DNA of 6,164 nt, from assembly GCA_017473665.1 (NCBI GenBank), contig JAFUKK010000172.1, positions 1-6,164 of the forward strand, read 5' to 3'. The notes under the pieces were generated by a model that worked only from the letters and a program-made list of their open reading frames with translations, did no database searches and was not told the DNA's origin. Source of the DNA: Lachnospiraceae bacterium (lineage in GTDB: Bacteria; Bacillota; Clostridia; Lachnospirales; Lachnospiraceae). The translations under genes and the position numbers were made by a program. Shown here in pieces: positions 1-6,164 of the stretch; positions within the stretch are counted from its first letter, which is position 1, and each line of letters starts with the position of its first letter.

Positions 1-328
1 CATAAAGGGCCCTGAGAAAATCCGGCGCTACCTTGGTATCATTATTCAGTAATACCACATATGGAGCTTCACTATCCCCGATACCTACATTGACAGCATG
101 GCAAAAGCCTGTATTCTCCGGCAATGCAATGAGCGCATACTCCTTCGCACTCCCTGAATAATGGTCAGTATAGTCACGAATATACTCCAGTGAACCATCC
201 GTGGAACCATTATCCACAATCACCACGCGGTAATCCGGTGCATTCTTTTGGGCTTCCAGTGACCGGAAACAGTCCTCCAGATATCTCATTCCGTTATAAT
301 TTGGTACTACTACAGTTATTTTTTCCAT
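1..328 (-). CDS. GT2 family glycosyltransferase, N-terminal part (runs off the window)
   Basis: The reading frame starts at the ATG at 328-326 and stays open to base 1, giving 109 residues of a longer protein. It begins MEKITVVVPNYNG, the classic first beta strand of a GT-A fold family 2 glycosyltransferase. VDNGSTD (residues 38-44) forms the nucleotide-binding strand and loop, ENTGFCHAVNVGI (71-83) matches the family's E-N-x-G-F-x-x-x-x-N-x-G helix, and LLNND (93-97) carries the metal-binding aspartate. These features resemble the rhamnosyltransferase-like (WbbL/COG1216) group, which adds a sugar from a nucleotide donor to a lipid-linked glycan in the cytoplasm. Donor and acceptor cannot be read from this part. 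The start lies 11 bases after the upstream stop codon, so the two genes are probably cotranscribed. The ribosome binding site is not ideal: AGAAGGG (349-343) sits 14 bases away and a short AGG sits closer. The family call is secure; the substrate is unknown. Confidence 0.9.
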   Translation of the reverse strand, partial: MEKITVVVPNYNGMRYLEDCFRSLEAQKNAPDYRVVIVDNGSTDGSLEYIRDYTDHYSGSAKEYALIALPENTGFCHAVNVGIGDSEAPYVVLLNNDTKVAPDFLRALY

Positions 329-339
329 AAATGCCTGTT

Positions 340-1736
340 TTACCCTTCTATTTTCAAAGAGGGATTCCAAATCGCATGATACCCTCTCTGCTCCAGCTCC
401 CGGCCCCACTCCAGACTCAACGCCCGGTAGTCCGTATCCCGTGGCAATACAGCCACATCAAAAATCTCCCAACAATTTCCTGCATCATCCTGCAGGGTAC
501 GCCCCTTATAAGGCACACCCATTACCCGTCCAAAATCCTCGCGTAATGTTGGCGCCACTGCAATACAACGTATATCTACCGCCCATGCGTCCTGGGTCAT
601 GGCAGCCCTATGCATATAACCACTGTAACCCTTGTGTAGTCCTTTATACAGAAGTTCACCCTCCCGGGTATATCTGCCGCCTGTGAGATGATTTCTCTGC
701 AGGACACAACCACCCACTGTTCCCAACATGGGTCTGCTATTCCAAATATCACCCAGATACTGCAACCGATAAAAACCCATGTGTTCTGTATGCTCCGCCC
801 GGGCCTGATACCCGCGCAAATCCACCATAGCCTGCAAAGCTCTGCACCCTGCTTCATAAGCCCATAACTTGCTCCGGGGATTCTCCGCAGTGGAGCCCAC
901 ATGACAACGCCAGTGATACAACACCTTGGGAATATGGAGGATTTGCTCCTGATCAGGCCAAATCCTATTCACCGCCCGCAGCACCAAATCATAGTCCTGA
1001 GCACCATCAAATTCCTTACGCAGCTTAAGCTCCTGCAAAAGCTGCCGCTCCATCACCAAAAAATGACATATATAATTATTACTGAATAATAAATCCAGAT
1101 TGATATCCTCTTTATAGTGGGGCTCGTAATAGGTACTTTGTCCCCATTGCATTTATCCTCATCGCTGTAAAGCATCCCCGGAGTTGTTCCTGCCCGTCGT
1201 GCCCGCAAAACAGCCACAGCCATTTCGTACAATGCATCCGCTGTCAGCACATCATCATGGTCCAACAGCCCCACATAATCTCCTGTCACATAAGTCAGGG
1301 CCTGATTGGTATTTACGGAAATGCCACCATTTTCCGGCAAACGGATATAACGAATCCGTTCCTCCATCCCACGATCTTGCTGCCATTTTTTCAGCCCTTT
1401 CTCCACAGCATCATCTTCACTGGCATCTGCCAGTATCAGCTCCCAATAGGGATAACTCTGACTCTCCAGGGAATCAAGTAAATCAAAAAGGAACTCCTGT
1501 CCCGTCCGGTATGCAGGCACCAAAATACTGAATACAGGTGCTTCGCCGTTCACCAACATCTCTTCTGCCTTCCGGCGCTGACTCTCCAACACTTCCGCCG
1601 ACACCGGCATATATACATAAGACAGCTCTCTACGCCTGTCCATGCGCTCTCTTATAGCGTATCCTGTTTTACGGATACCATTTTTCTGTAAATAAAAAAA
1701 AGCCTTTTTCAAGTTCGCCAAATTGCAAAAGCTCAT
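340..1736 (-). pseudogene. GT2 family glycosyltransferase broken by a one-base frameshift
   Basis: Two overlapping frames together encode one glycosyltransferase. The first part starts at the ATG at 1736-1734 (MSFCNLANLKK), with GGAGG six bases upstream, and holds FSILVPAYRTG (residues 69-79), ENGGISVNTNQAL (135-147), the metal site LLDHDD (157-162) and YSDEDK (190-195). After about 1140 the match continues one frame back with YYEPHYK, NNYICHF, FDGAQDYD (catalytic-base region, about 243-250) and a basic HIPKVLYHWR segment. One missing base restores a continuous 465-residue protein. The tail (about residues 335-465), with GTVGG and KGYSGYMHR, looks like the C-terminal half of a second GT2 domain without its nucleotide-binding half, a layout I recall from Lachnospiraceae proteins. 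If intact it would transfer a sugar to a membrane-linked glycan in the cytoplasm. As written, the first frame ends at 1053, after the metal site but without the catalytic base. It may be a real mutation or a sequencing error. The gene follows the mutase by 75 bases. Confidence 0.85.
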
Positions 1737-1742
1737 ATTCTT

Positions 1743-1747
1743 CCTCC
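1743..1747 (-). promoter_or_regulatory. Ribosome binding site fixing the start at 1736
   Basis: On the minus strand GGAGG is followed by AAGAAT and then the ATG at 1736-1734. This is a six-base spacing with near-perfect Shine-Dalgarno complementarity. The frame is open further upstream to an ATG at 1775, but the 13 extra residues (MICCVYSRRRRKN) would be read through the ribosome binding site and part of the hairpin and do not look like protein of this family. The start at 1736 is therefore preferred. Confidence 0.8.
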
Positions 1748-1766
1748 GCCTTCGGCTATATACACA

Positions 1767-1794
1767 GCAAATCACCCCTTTCGGGGTGACTTGC
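1767..1794 (-). other. Long stem-loop with GAAA tetraloop between the mutase and a glycosyltransferase
   Basis: The two 12-base arms (1783-1794 and 1767-1778) pair completely, with eleven Watson-Crick pairs and one G-U, closed by a GAAA (GNRA-type) loop on the minus-strand transcript. The stem starts 17 bases after the mutase stop codon and ends about 19 bases before the GGAGG of the next gene. On the minus strand it is followed by TGTGTATATAG, not by a run of T, so it is not a textbook intrinsic terminator. It could act as a partial terminator or attenuator, as a barrier that protects the 3' end of the mutase message, or as a processing site. On the plus strand a GGTTTTATT follows, but no plus-strand gene needs a terminator. 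The structure is certain from the sequence; the role is inferred. Confidence 0.75.
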
Positions 1795-1811
1795 CTGGTT
1801 TTATTATATTA

Positions 1812-3533
1812 TTATATTACTGCTTTCAGCTCTTCGGTCAGCTTTGCAACCTTTGCCTCTGCATCTGCAATGCTCTCGCCCTTTACACCCATGTAGAATT
1901 TAATCTTGGGCTCCGTACCGGAGGGACGTGCACAACACCAACAGTTATCAGGCAGTTCAAAGTATAATACATTGGACTTGGGTAAGCCGGTAGTAGTCTC
2001 TGCACCGGTCTCCATATCCACGATTCTGTCAGTCTGATAATCTCTAAACTTCAGTACTTTCCAGTCTCCAAAAGCCTTGGGCGGATTCTCACGCAATTTG
2101 TTCATAATCTCTGCAATCTGCTTGGAACCATCGATACCCTTTAAGGTAATGGTGTACTGGGTCTCCTTAAAGTAACCATACTTCTCATATAAATCTATCA
2201 TCATATCCCATAGGGTCTTGCCCTGCTTTTTGCAGAATGCAGCCACTTCACACAGACTCATTACTGCCACAATGGCATCCTTATCTCTTGCATGGGTACC
2301 CACCAGACAGCCATAGCTCTCTTCCAGACCAAACACGTAATTGTTGGTGCCCTTTTCCTCAAACCACTTAATCTGCTCACCAATGTACTTAAAGCCGGTA
2401 AGTACCTCAATCAGCTTCACACCATAGCTCTCAGAAATAGGGAAAGTCATATTGGTGGTTACGATGGTAGTCACCATTGCAGGATTCTCAGGCATGGTGC
2501 CGGTTGCAGCCTTTTCACGCAGTACATACTCTGCCAACAACATACCTGACATATTTCCGGTGAATGCCACGTACTCTCCGGTAGCCTTATCCTTAGCATA
2601 CACACCAAGGCGGTCTGCATCGGGGTCAGTAGCCAGAATAATATCCGCATCCTTCTCCTTTGCCAAGCGAAGTGCATAGGTAAATGCCTTGGGATCTTCG
2701 GGATTGGGATATTCCAATGTGGTAAAATTGGGGTCAGGATTCTCCTGCTCAGGAACCACATATACATGCTTAAAGCCCAGCTCTGCCAGAATACGCTTTA
2801 CAGGCAGATTACCGGTACCGCATAAGGGGGTATATACAATCTTGATATCATCTGCCATTTCAGCAATTACATCAGGATGAATAATCTGCTTTTTCAGCTG
2901 CGCCATATACTTGTCATCGATTTCTTTACCGATTACTTCGTAAAGGCCTGCCGCCACGGCAGCATCCTTATCCATGGTCTTTACCTCATGGTAATCCTTG
3001 ATAGCCTGTACTTCGCCGATAATCTCCACATCCTTGGGAGCAGTAATCTGGGCGCCGTCCTCCCAGTATACCTTGTAACCGTTGTACTCAGGGGGATTGT
3101 GGCTGGCAGTTACCATAATACCTGCGGTACAACCCAACTCTCTTACTGCAAAGGAAAGCTCCGGTGTCGGTCTCAGGGATTCAAAAATATATGCCTTAAT
3201 GCCGTTTGCCGCCAGACAAAGTGCTGCCTCCTGGGAAAACTCCGGGGACATACGACGATTGTCGCAGGAAATAGCCACACCCTTAGCCTGGGTACCCTGC
3301 TTTAATATATAGTTTGCCAGACCCTGGGTAGCCTTACGTACAGTATAAATGTTCATACGATTGGTACCTGCGCCGATAACACCGCGGAGACCACCGGTAC
3401 CAAATTCCAGTTCTCTGTAAAACCGGTCTTCAATTTCTTTTTCGTCATCTGCAATGGCAGACAACTCATTCTTTGTGTTCTGGTCGAAATAATTATCTTC
3501 CAGCCAAAAACGATATTCTTCTAAATAACCCAT
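1812..3533 (-). CDS. pgcA: Phosphoglucomutase / phosphomannomutase (alpha-D-phosphohexomutase family, PgcA type)
   Basis: This complete 573-residue enzyme interconverts hexose 6-phosphate and hexose 1-phosphate through a phosphoserine intermediate, most likely glucose 6-phosphate and glucose 1-phosphate in the cytoplasm. All four family loops are visible: TASHNPPEYNG with the phosphorylated serine at residue 144, the Mg-binding DPDADR at 303-308, the sugar-specificity loop GLEESYG at 402-408, and the phosphate-binding RPSGTEPK at 536-543. The N-terminal ELEFGTGGLRG (41-51) is typical of the long bacterial PgcA/Pgm2-like branch, and the length is close to Bacillus subtilis PgcA (about 580). 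The ATG at 3533 is preceded by GGCAGG eight bases away, and the predicted promoter lies just upstream. A CWCC cluster (531-534) directly precedes the phosphate loop. Set among glycosyltransferases, it probably supplies hexose 1-phosphate for UDP-glucose or dTDP-rhamnose synthesis. Glucose versus mannose preference cannot be settled from the motif alone, although GEESYG-type loops fit glucose. Confidence 0.93.
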   Translation of the reverse strand: MGYLEEYRFWLEDNYFDQNTKNELSAIADDEKEIEDRFYRELEFGTGGLRGVIGAGTNRMNIYTVRKATQGLANYILKQGTQAKGVAISCDNRRMSPEFSQEAALCLAANGIKAYIFESLRPTPELSFAVRELGCTAGIMVTASHNPPEYNGYKVYWEDGAQITAPKDVEIIGEVQAIKDYHEVKTMDKDAAVAAGLYEVIGKEIDDKYMAQLKKQIIHPDVIAEMADDIKIVYTPLCGTGNLPVKRILAELGFKHVYVVPEQENPDPNFTTLEYPNPEDPKAFTYALRLAKEKDADIILATDPDADRLGVYAKDKATGEYVAFTGNMSGMLLAEYVLREKAATGTMPENPAMVTTIVTTNMTFPISESYGVKLIEVLTGFKYIGEQIKWFEEKGTNNYVFGLEESYGCLVGTHARDKDAIVAVMSLCEVAAFCKKQGKTLWDMMIDLYEKYGYFKETQYTITLKGIDGSKQIAEIMNKLRENPPKAFGDWKVLKFRDYQTDRIVDMETGAETTTGLPKSNVLYFELPDNCWCCARPSGTEPKIKFYMGVKGESIADAEAKVAKLTEELKAVI

Positions 3534-3578
3534 TGTGAATACCTGCCCTTCTGCTTATAACAAGCTATTAATAGTATC

Positions 3579-3607
3579 AGTATACCATATTATTTATTTC
3601 CTGAAAA
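3579..3607 (-). promoter_or_regulatory. Probable sigma-A promoter of the phosphosugar mutase gene
   Basis: On the minus strand TTTTCA (3607-3602, four of six bases of the -35 consensus) is separated by 17 bases from TATACT (3584-3579, five of six bases of the -10 consensus). TGG directly precedes the -10, giving the extended -10 pattern TGNTATACT. Transcription would start near 3572, leaving a leader of just under 40 bases before the ATG at 3533. The spacer is A/T rich. This suggests the mutase can be transcribed independently of the upstream glycosyltransferase. It is a prediction from consensus only. Confidence 0.65.
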
Positions 3608-3623
3608 GGAAAAGCCACTCAAT

Positions 3624-3638
3624 TCGGCATTTTGCCGA
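3624..3638 (-). terminator. Weak hairpin after the two-domain glycosyltransferase gene
   Basis: A six-base-pair stem (TCGGCA with TGCCGA) around a three-base loop begins seven bases after the stop codon of the 674-residue glycosyltransferase. On the minus strand the T-rich stretch (CTTTTCCTTTT) starts only about nine bases past the stem, so termination would be partial at best. On the plus strand the same stem is followed by TATCTTTTT, which is a better terminator shape, but no supported plus-strand gene precedes it. It may reduce read-through into the mutase promoter. Confidence 0.35.
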
Positions 3639-3645
3639 TATCTTT

Positions 3646-5670
3646 TTACTCTTTGATACGAAGCGCAAAATCACTGCGATCCAAGGAAAAATTGGGATTG
3701 TAATAAGGATCTCCTGCTGCCAACTCGGCTTTCCACTTTTCCCTAAAGCGTGCGGATTCCTCATTGTAACGCTGTGCCTTCTCTCCCCGGTCATCCAGCC
3801 CTCTGGAAACAGACTCAAAATGAAAAGCCTCTGCAAAAGGTGTAAACACATTCAAAAGTCCCATCTTACGCAATTTCAGGCAGAAGTCCACATCATTTAA
3901 AGAAATGGCAAAGCTCTCCTCCAGACCTCCTACCTGTTCAAAAAGGCTCTTCTTTACCAACAAGCAGGCACCGGTAACCGCACTCACATTCTGGGCATAA
4001 CACAATCTGCCCATATAGCCCAGATTCTGACGGTGCTGCTTGTAATGGCTATGGCCCGCGGTCCTGTGAGCCCCCAGCCCAATAACTACGCCTGCATTCT
4101 GAATGGATTTGTCCCCATAGTACAGCTTGGCACCTACAGCACCCACATCCTCACGCTGGGCGTACATCAAAAGCTCCTCTATCCAATTCACGGTAATAAT
4201 CTGAATGTCATTGTTTAAAAGTAAGATATATTCACCGGTAGATATGGATACTCCCAAATTATTTACTGCGGAATAATTAAAGTCACCTTCAAATACTACA
4301 ATTTTAAGGCTACCATCATCACTGACAAGCACCGGATTCTTTCCTTCTGTCCCTGCCACTGCCTCCTCATAATCATAGCCCAGCAATTTCGTATAATATT
4401 CCTTGATTTCTTTACTTTCACTGTTATTTTCCACCACAATGATTTCATAATTATCATAGGTGGATTTCTCTCGGATAGACGTAATACAACGTTCCAGGTC
4501 CTCCCGATGGTCCTTATTGGCGATAACGATGGACACCTTGGGATTGCCCTTTATTTCATAGCGAATCCGGAAAATGGTCTCAAAAGCTCTGGTGGACTGT
4601 ATCTGAAAATGATCAAAACCATGCTTGCGCAAATGTTCTGCCACTGCCCCTTTGGCTGCCTGAATGGCATAGGGCTTGGCCTGGATACCGGATGCCACAC
4701 TGCCCGCATGACTTCTCCAGTAATACATCAACCCGGGAATATGCACAATTTTCTTGGCATTATCCGTAAGGCGCAGAATCATATCATGGTCCTGACTGCC
4801 ATCAAACTGCGGACGGAACAGTTCCGTACCATCCAGCAATTCTCTAGAAAAAACGCTGAAATGACAGATGTAATTATTGGCCCGCAGATTATCCGGTGCA
4901 TAGTCCGGCTTAAAGTGCATGGTCAGCATCTTATTAATGTCAGTGCCCTTAAAGGTGGTCTCGTCACAATACAGATAGTCTGCTTCCTGTTCATTAATCG
5001 CCTTTACATATTCATAAAGCACGGAAGGATGTAACACATCATCATGGTCAAAAAGACCGATATATTCGCCGGTGGCAAGGGTCAGACACCGATTGGTATT
5101 GCCCGCAATCCCTTCATTTTTTTCCAGTTTCTGATAAATAATCCTGCCCTCTGCGGCCTCCTGATACTCCCGGCACACTTTTCCTACATAGTCGTGTTCC
5201 CCGTCAGAGCCGTCCGCCAGACACAATTCCCAATTCCGGTAAGTCTGGTTCATTACGGATTCTATCATTTCCCGCAGAAATTCCACGGGCGTATTCCATA
5301 AAGGTACCAAAATAGAGATTTTCACCATCCGGGGAAATACTGTCTCTGCTTCCACCTTACGCTGTGCCTCATCCGGAAAGCTTTCGGTACCAAACTGACT
5401 CATGGCACTGTGTTCATGCTTTTTATAAAAAATCTTCTTGATGACACCCTTAATACCACCACAATTGGCCAGTCGGTCCTTCTGACGAATGACCCAATGC
5501 ATCCCCTTACGTAAAGGGCCTGTCAGCTTCCACAGGGGATTATTCTTAATCCTTCCCAATTTCCACTCCAGTTCCTCATTCTTAGCCTCCAGCTCCGCAA
5601 TCCGCGCTGCCAGGTCTGCATTCTTTAAATGCTCCTGCTCATAGACGGCTTTATAATCCATTTCATTCAT
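3646..5670 (-). CDS. Two-domain GT2 glycosyltransferase with N-terminal coiled coil
   Basis: This complete 674-residue protein has a heptad-rich coiled coil (about residues 10-42), then NNPLWKLTGPLRKG (43-56), a linker motif I associate with large Clostridia surface-glycan transferases, and a basic, possibly membrane-touching stretch (56-84). The first GT2 domain runs from about 117 to 370, with ISILVPLWN (118-126), EGIAGNTNRCL (186-196), the metal site FDHDD (207-211) and the acid/base region FDGSQDHD (289-296). The second spans about 378 to 645, with VSIVIANKDH (379-388), VENNS (413-417), LLLNNDIQ (483-490), VTGACLLV (565-572) and NDVDFCLKLR (592-601). Two active sites suggest it adds two sugars, or two linkages, to a rhamnan-like or O-antigen-like chain; the sugars are not readable. 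The ATG at 5670 is chosen because an in-frame stop lies just upstream. The methionine at 5661 is the only close alternative. No good ribosome binding site is near; AAGGAG lies within the end of the upstream gene, so translational coupling is likely. Confidence 0.9.
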   Translation of the reverse strand: MNEMDYKAVYEQEHLKNADLAARIAELEAKNEELEWKLGRIKNNPLWKLTGPLRKGMHWVIRQKDRLANCGGIKGVIKKIFYKKHEHSAMSQFGTESFPDEAQRKVEAETVFPRMVKISILVPLWNTPVEFLREMIESVMNQTYRNWELCLADGSDGEHDYVGKVCREYQEAAEGRIIYQKLEKNEGIAGNTNRCLTLATGEYIGLFDHDDVLHPSVLYEYVKAINEQEADYLYCDETTFKGTDINKMLTMHFKPDYAPDNLRANNYICHFSVFSRELLDGTELFRPQFDGSQDHDMILRLTDNAKKIVHIPGLMYYWRSHAGSVASGIQAKPYAIQAAKGAVAEHLRKHGFDHFQIQSTRAFETIFRIRYEIKGNPKVSIVIANKDHREDLERCITSIREKSTYDNYEIIVVENNSESKEIKEYYTKLLGYDYEEAVAGTEGKNPVLVSDDGSLKIVVFEGDFNYSAVNNLGVSISTGEYILLLNNDIQIITVNWIEELLMYAQREDVGAVGAKLYYGDKSIQNAGVVIGLGAHRTAGHSHYKQHRQNLGYMGRLCYAQNVSAVTGACLLVKKSLFEQVGGLEESFAISLNDVDFCLKLRKMGLLNVFTPFAEAFHFESVSRGLDDRGEKAQRYNEESARFREKWKAELAAGDPYYNPNFSLDRSDFALRIKE

Positions 5671-5687
5671 CGTTACTTATCAACGCC

Positions 5688-6164
5688 TTAGTGGCTCTCC
5701 TTTCCCCGGCATACTACTGTCCACTGCCGATTGGTGAATTGTATCAGCTTGGTGCCGGTCACTCGGTTCCGGGCCATCATACCGATACCATAAGTACCCG
5801 GCAAAATTGTAGTAGCTACCTGACCCTCTCCGGCAACACTCTCCGTTCTTTGGGTAATGTTCTCCTGTATCTGTAACCAAAAGCCGCACAATCCCACATT
5901 TTTCTGGTCCGGCATATTTTCTACCAAATCCGGTCTGTATTGACCCTCCAGGGGAATCATATAAGGACGTATTTCGCCCTTGAGTACACTCTGTGGCCAA
6001 TTCGGATCCAACGTTTTGCTTCCTTCTGCCTGCGCATCTGCCTTCACCAACAACAAATTCTTCTCATAGCAACTGTTGTCATCTCCCAGCACCACTCCAT
6101 AGCCCAATAGTTGCTGTCCGGTACTCATCTCCACCCGCAGCATCAGGCAAGGGTCCTGCCGATA
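5688..6164 (-). CDS. C-terminal part of a surface-glycan protein, probably a glycosyltransferase tail domain
   Basis: The frame is open from the window edge (YRQDPCLMLRVEM) to a TAA at 5690-5688, giving 158 residues. The methionine at 6143 is internal and not a credible start. The segment has no GT2 motif or membrane segment. It is rich in beta-forming stretches and glycine, with RPYMIPLEG, a polar ENMPDQKNVGLCGFW patch, and the ending LPGTYGIGMMARNRVTG followed by a final strand near FTNRQWTVV. I associate this NMPDQ-x-N-V-x-L-x-G-F plus G-T-Y-x-I-G combination with the C-terminal beta-sandwich domain of large Lachnospiraceae glycosyltransferases, where it may bind glycan or help assembly. 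That is memory of the family, not a search result. The gene ends 17 bases before the two-domain glycosyltransferase, so the two are almost surely in one operon. The catalytic part, if any, lies outside the window. Confidence 0.6.
   Translation of the reverse strand, partial: YRQDPCLMLRVEMSTGQQLLGYGVVLGDDNSCYEKNLLLVKADAQAEGSKTLDPNWPQSVLKGEIRPYMIPLEGQYRPDLVENMPDQKNVGLCGFWLQIQENITQRTESVAGEGQVATTILPGTYGIGMMARNRVTGTKLIQFTNRQWTVVCRGKESH

Noticed and set aside
1126..1152. Programmed -1 ribosomal frameshifting as the cause of the split gene
   Set aside because: The direction is right, but there is no X-XXY-YYZ slippery heptamer in the permitted span, and re-pairing of the tRNA on AAA to CAA or on GGG to TGG is poor. 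No clear downstream pseudoknot was seen.
1737..1775. Upstream start extending the frameshifted glycosyltransferase by 13 residues
   Set aside because: The extension would be translated through the GGAGG and part of the hairpin, and its R-rich sequence does not fit the family. The ATG at 1736 has a strong ribosome binding site.
1795..1830. Promoter for the frameshifted glycosyltransferase at the TATAAT repeats after the mutase stop codon
   Set aside because: The -10-like TATAAT copies are part of an A/T-rich run, and the only -35-like sequence (CTGACC) is 19 bases away. Read-through from the mutase promoter is an adequate explanation.
2877..3305. Plus-strand open frame of 142 codons
   Set aside because: It is antisense to the catalytic core of the mutase and shows no family resemblance. 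It is a shadow of the codon pattern on the minus strand.
3535..3900. Plus-strand open frame of 121 codons starting in the intergenic gap
   Set aside because: Most of it is antisense to the end of the two-domain glycosyltransferase, and the start lies within the mutase leader and promoter. No ribosome binding site or domain was seen.
4507..5034. Plus-strand open frame of 175 codons
   Set aside because: It is wholly antisense to the two-domain glycosyltransferase, crossing conserved motifs on the other strand. It has no recognisable domain.
5680..6000. Minus-strand open frame of 106 codons overlapping the gene at 5688-6164
   Set aside because: It is in another frame of the same region, and its low-complexity G/S/R-rich translation lacks the conserved-looking motifs found in the chosen frame.

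Overview
The window looks like part of a cell-surface polysaccharide (capsule or cell-wall glycan) locus from a Gram-positive Clostridia-type bacterium, most likely a member or relative of the Lachnospiraceae. The reasons are the glycosyltransferase architectures (a coiled coil followed by an N-N-P-L-W-K-L motif and tandem GT2 domains), the PgcA-type phosphosugar mutase, the purine-rich ribosome binding sites and a G+C content a little under one half by eye. The assignment is by recognition of families, not by database search. All supported genes lie on the minus strand, so transcription runs from high to low coordinates.

In order of transcription: (1) 6164-5688, the C-terminal end of a protein entering from outside the window, probably the beta-rich tail domain of another glycosyltransferase. 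(2) 5670-3646, a complete 674-residue protein with an N-terminal coiled coil and two GT2 glycosyltransferase domains, 17 bases downstream of the previous gene. (3) A 112-base gap holding a small hairpin and a good extended -10 promoter. (4) 3533-1812, a complete 573-residue phosphoglucomutase/phosphomannomutase with all four catalytic loops. (5) A 75-base gap holding a 12-bp stem with a GAAA loop and a strong ribosome binding site. (6) 1736-340, a second GT2 glycosyltransferase, 465 residues when repaired, broken by a single-base deletion near 1137-1139. (7) 328-1, the N-terminal 109 residues of a third GT2 glycosyltransferase that leaves the window.

The glycosyltransferases would build a repeat-unit glycan on the cytoplasmic face of the membrane. 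The mutase interconverts hexose 6-phosphate and hexose 1-phosphate, which feeds the nucleotide sugars (UDP-glucose, dTDP-rhamnose and similar) that they consume. The mutase seems to have its own promoter, so it may be expressed independently of the glycan genes around it. No mobile element, CRISPR array, tRNA or rRNA was seen, and no intergenic stretch exceeds 112 bases. I found no clear sign of an undescribed system. The most notable points are the frameshifted glycosyltransferase and the hairpin in front of it.
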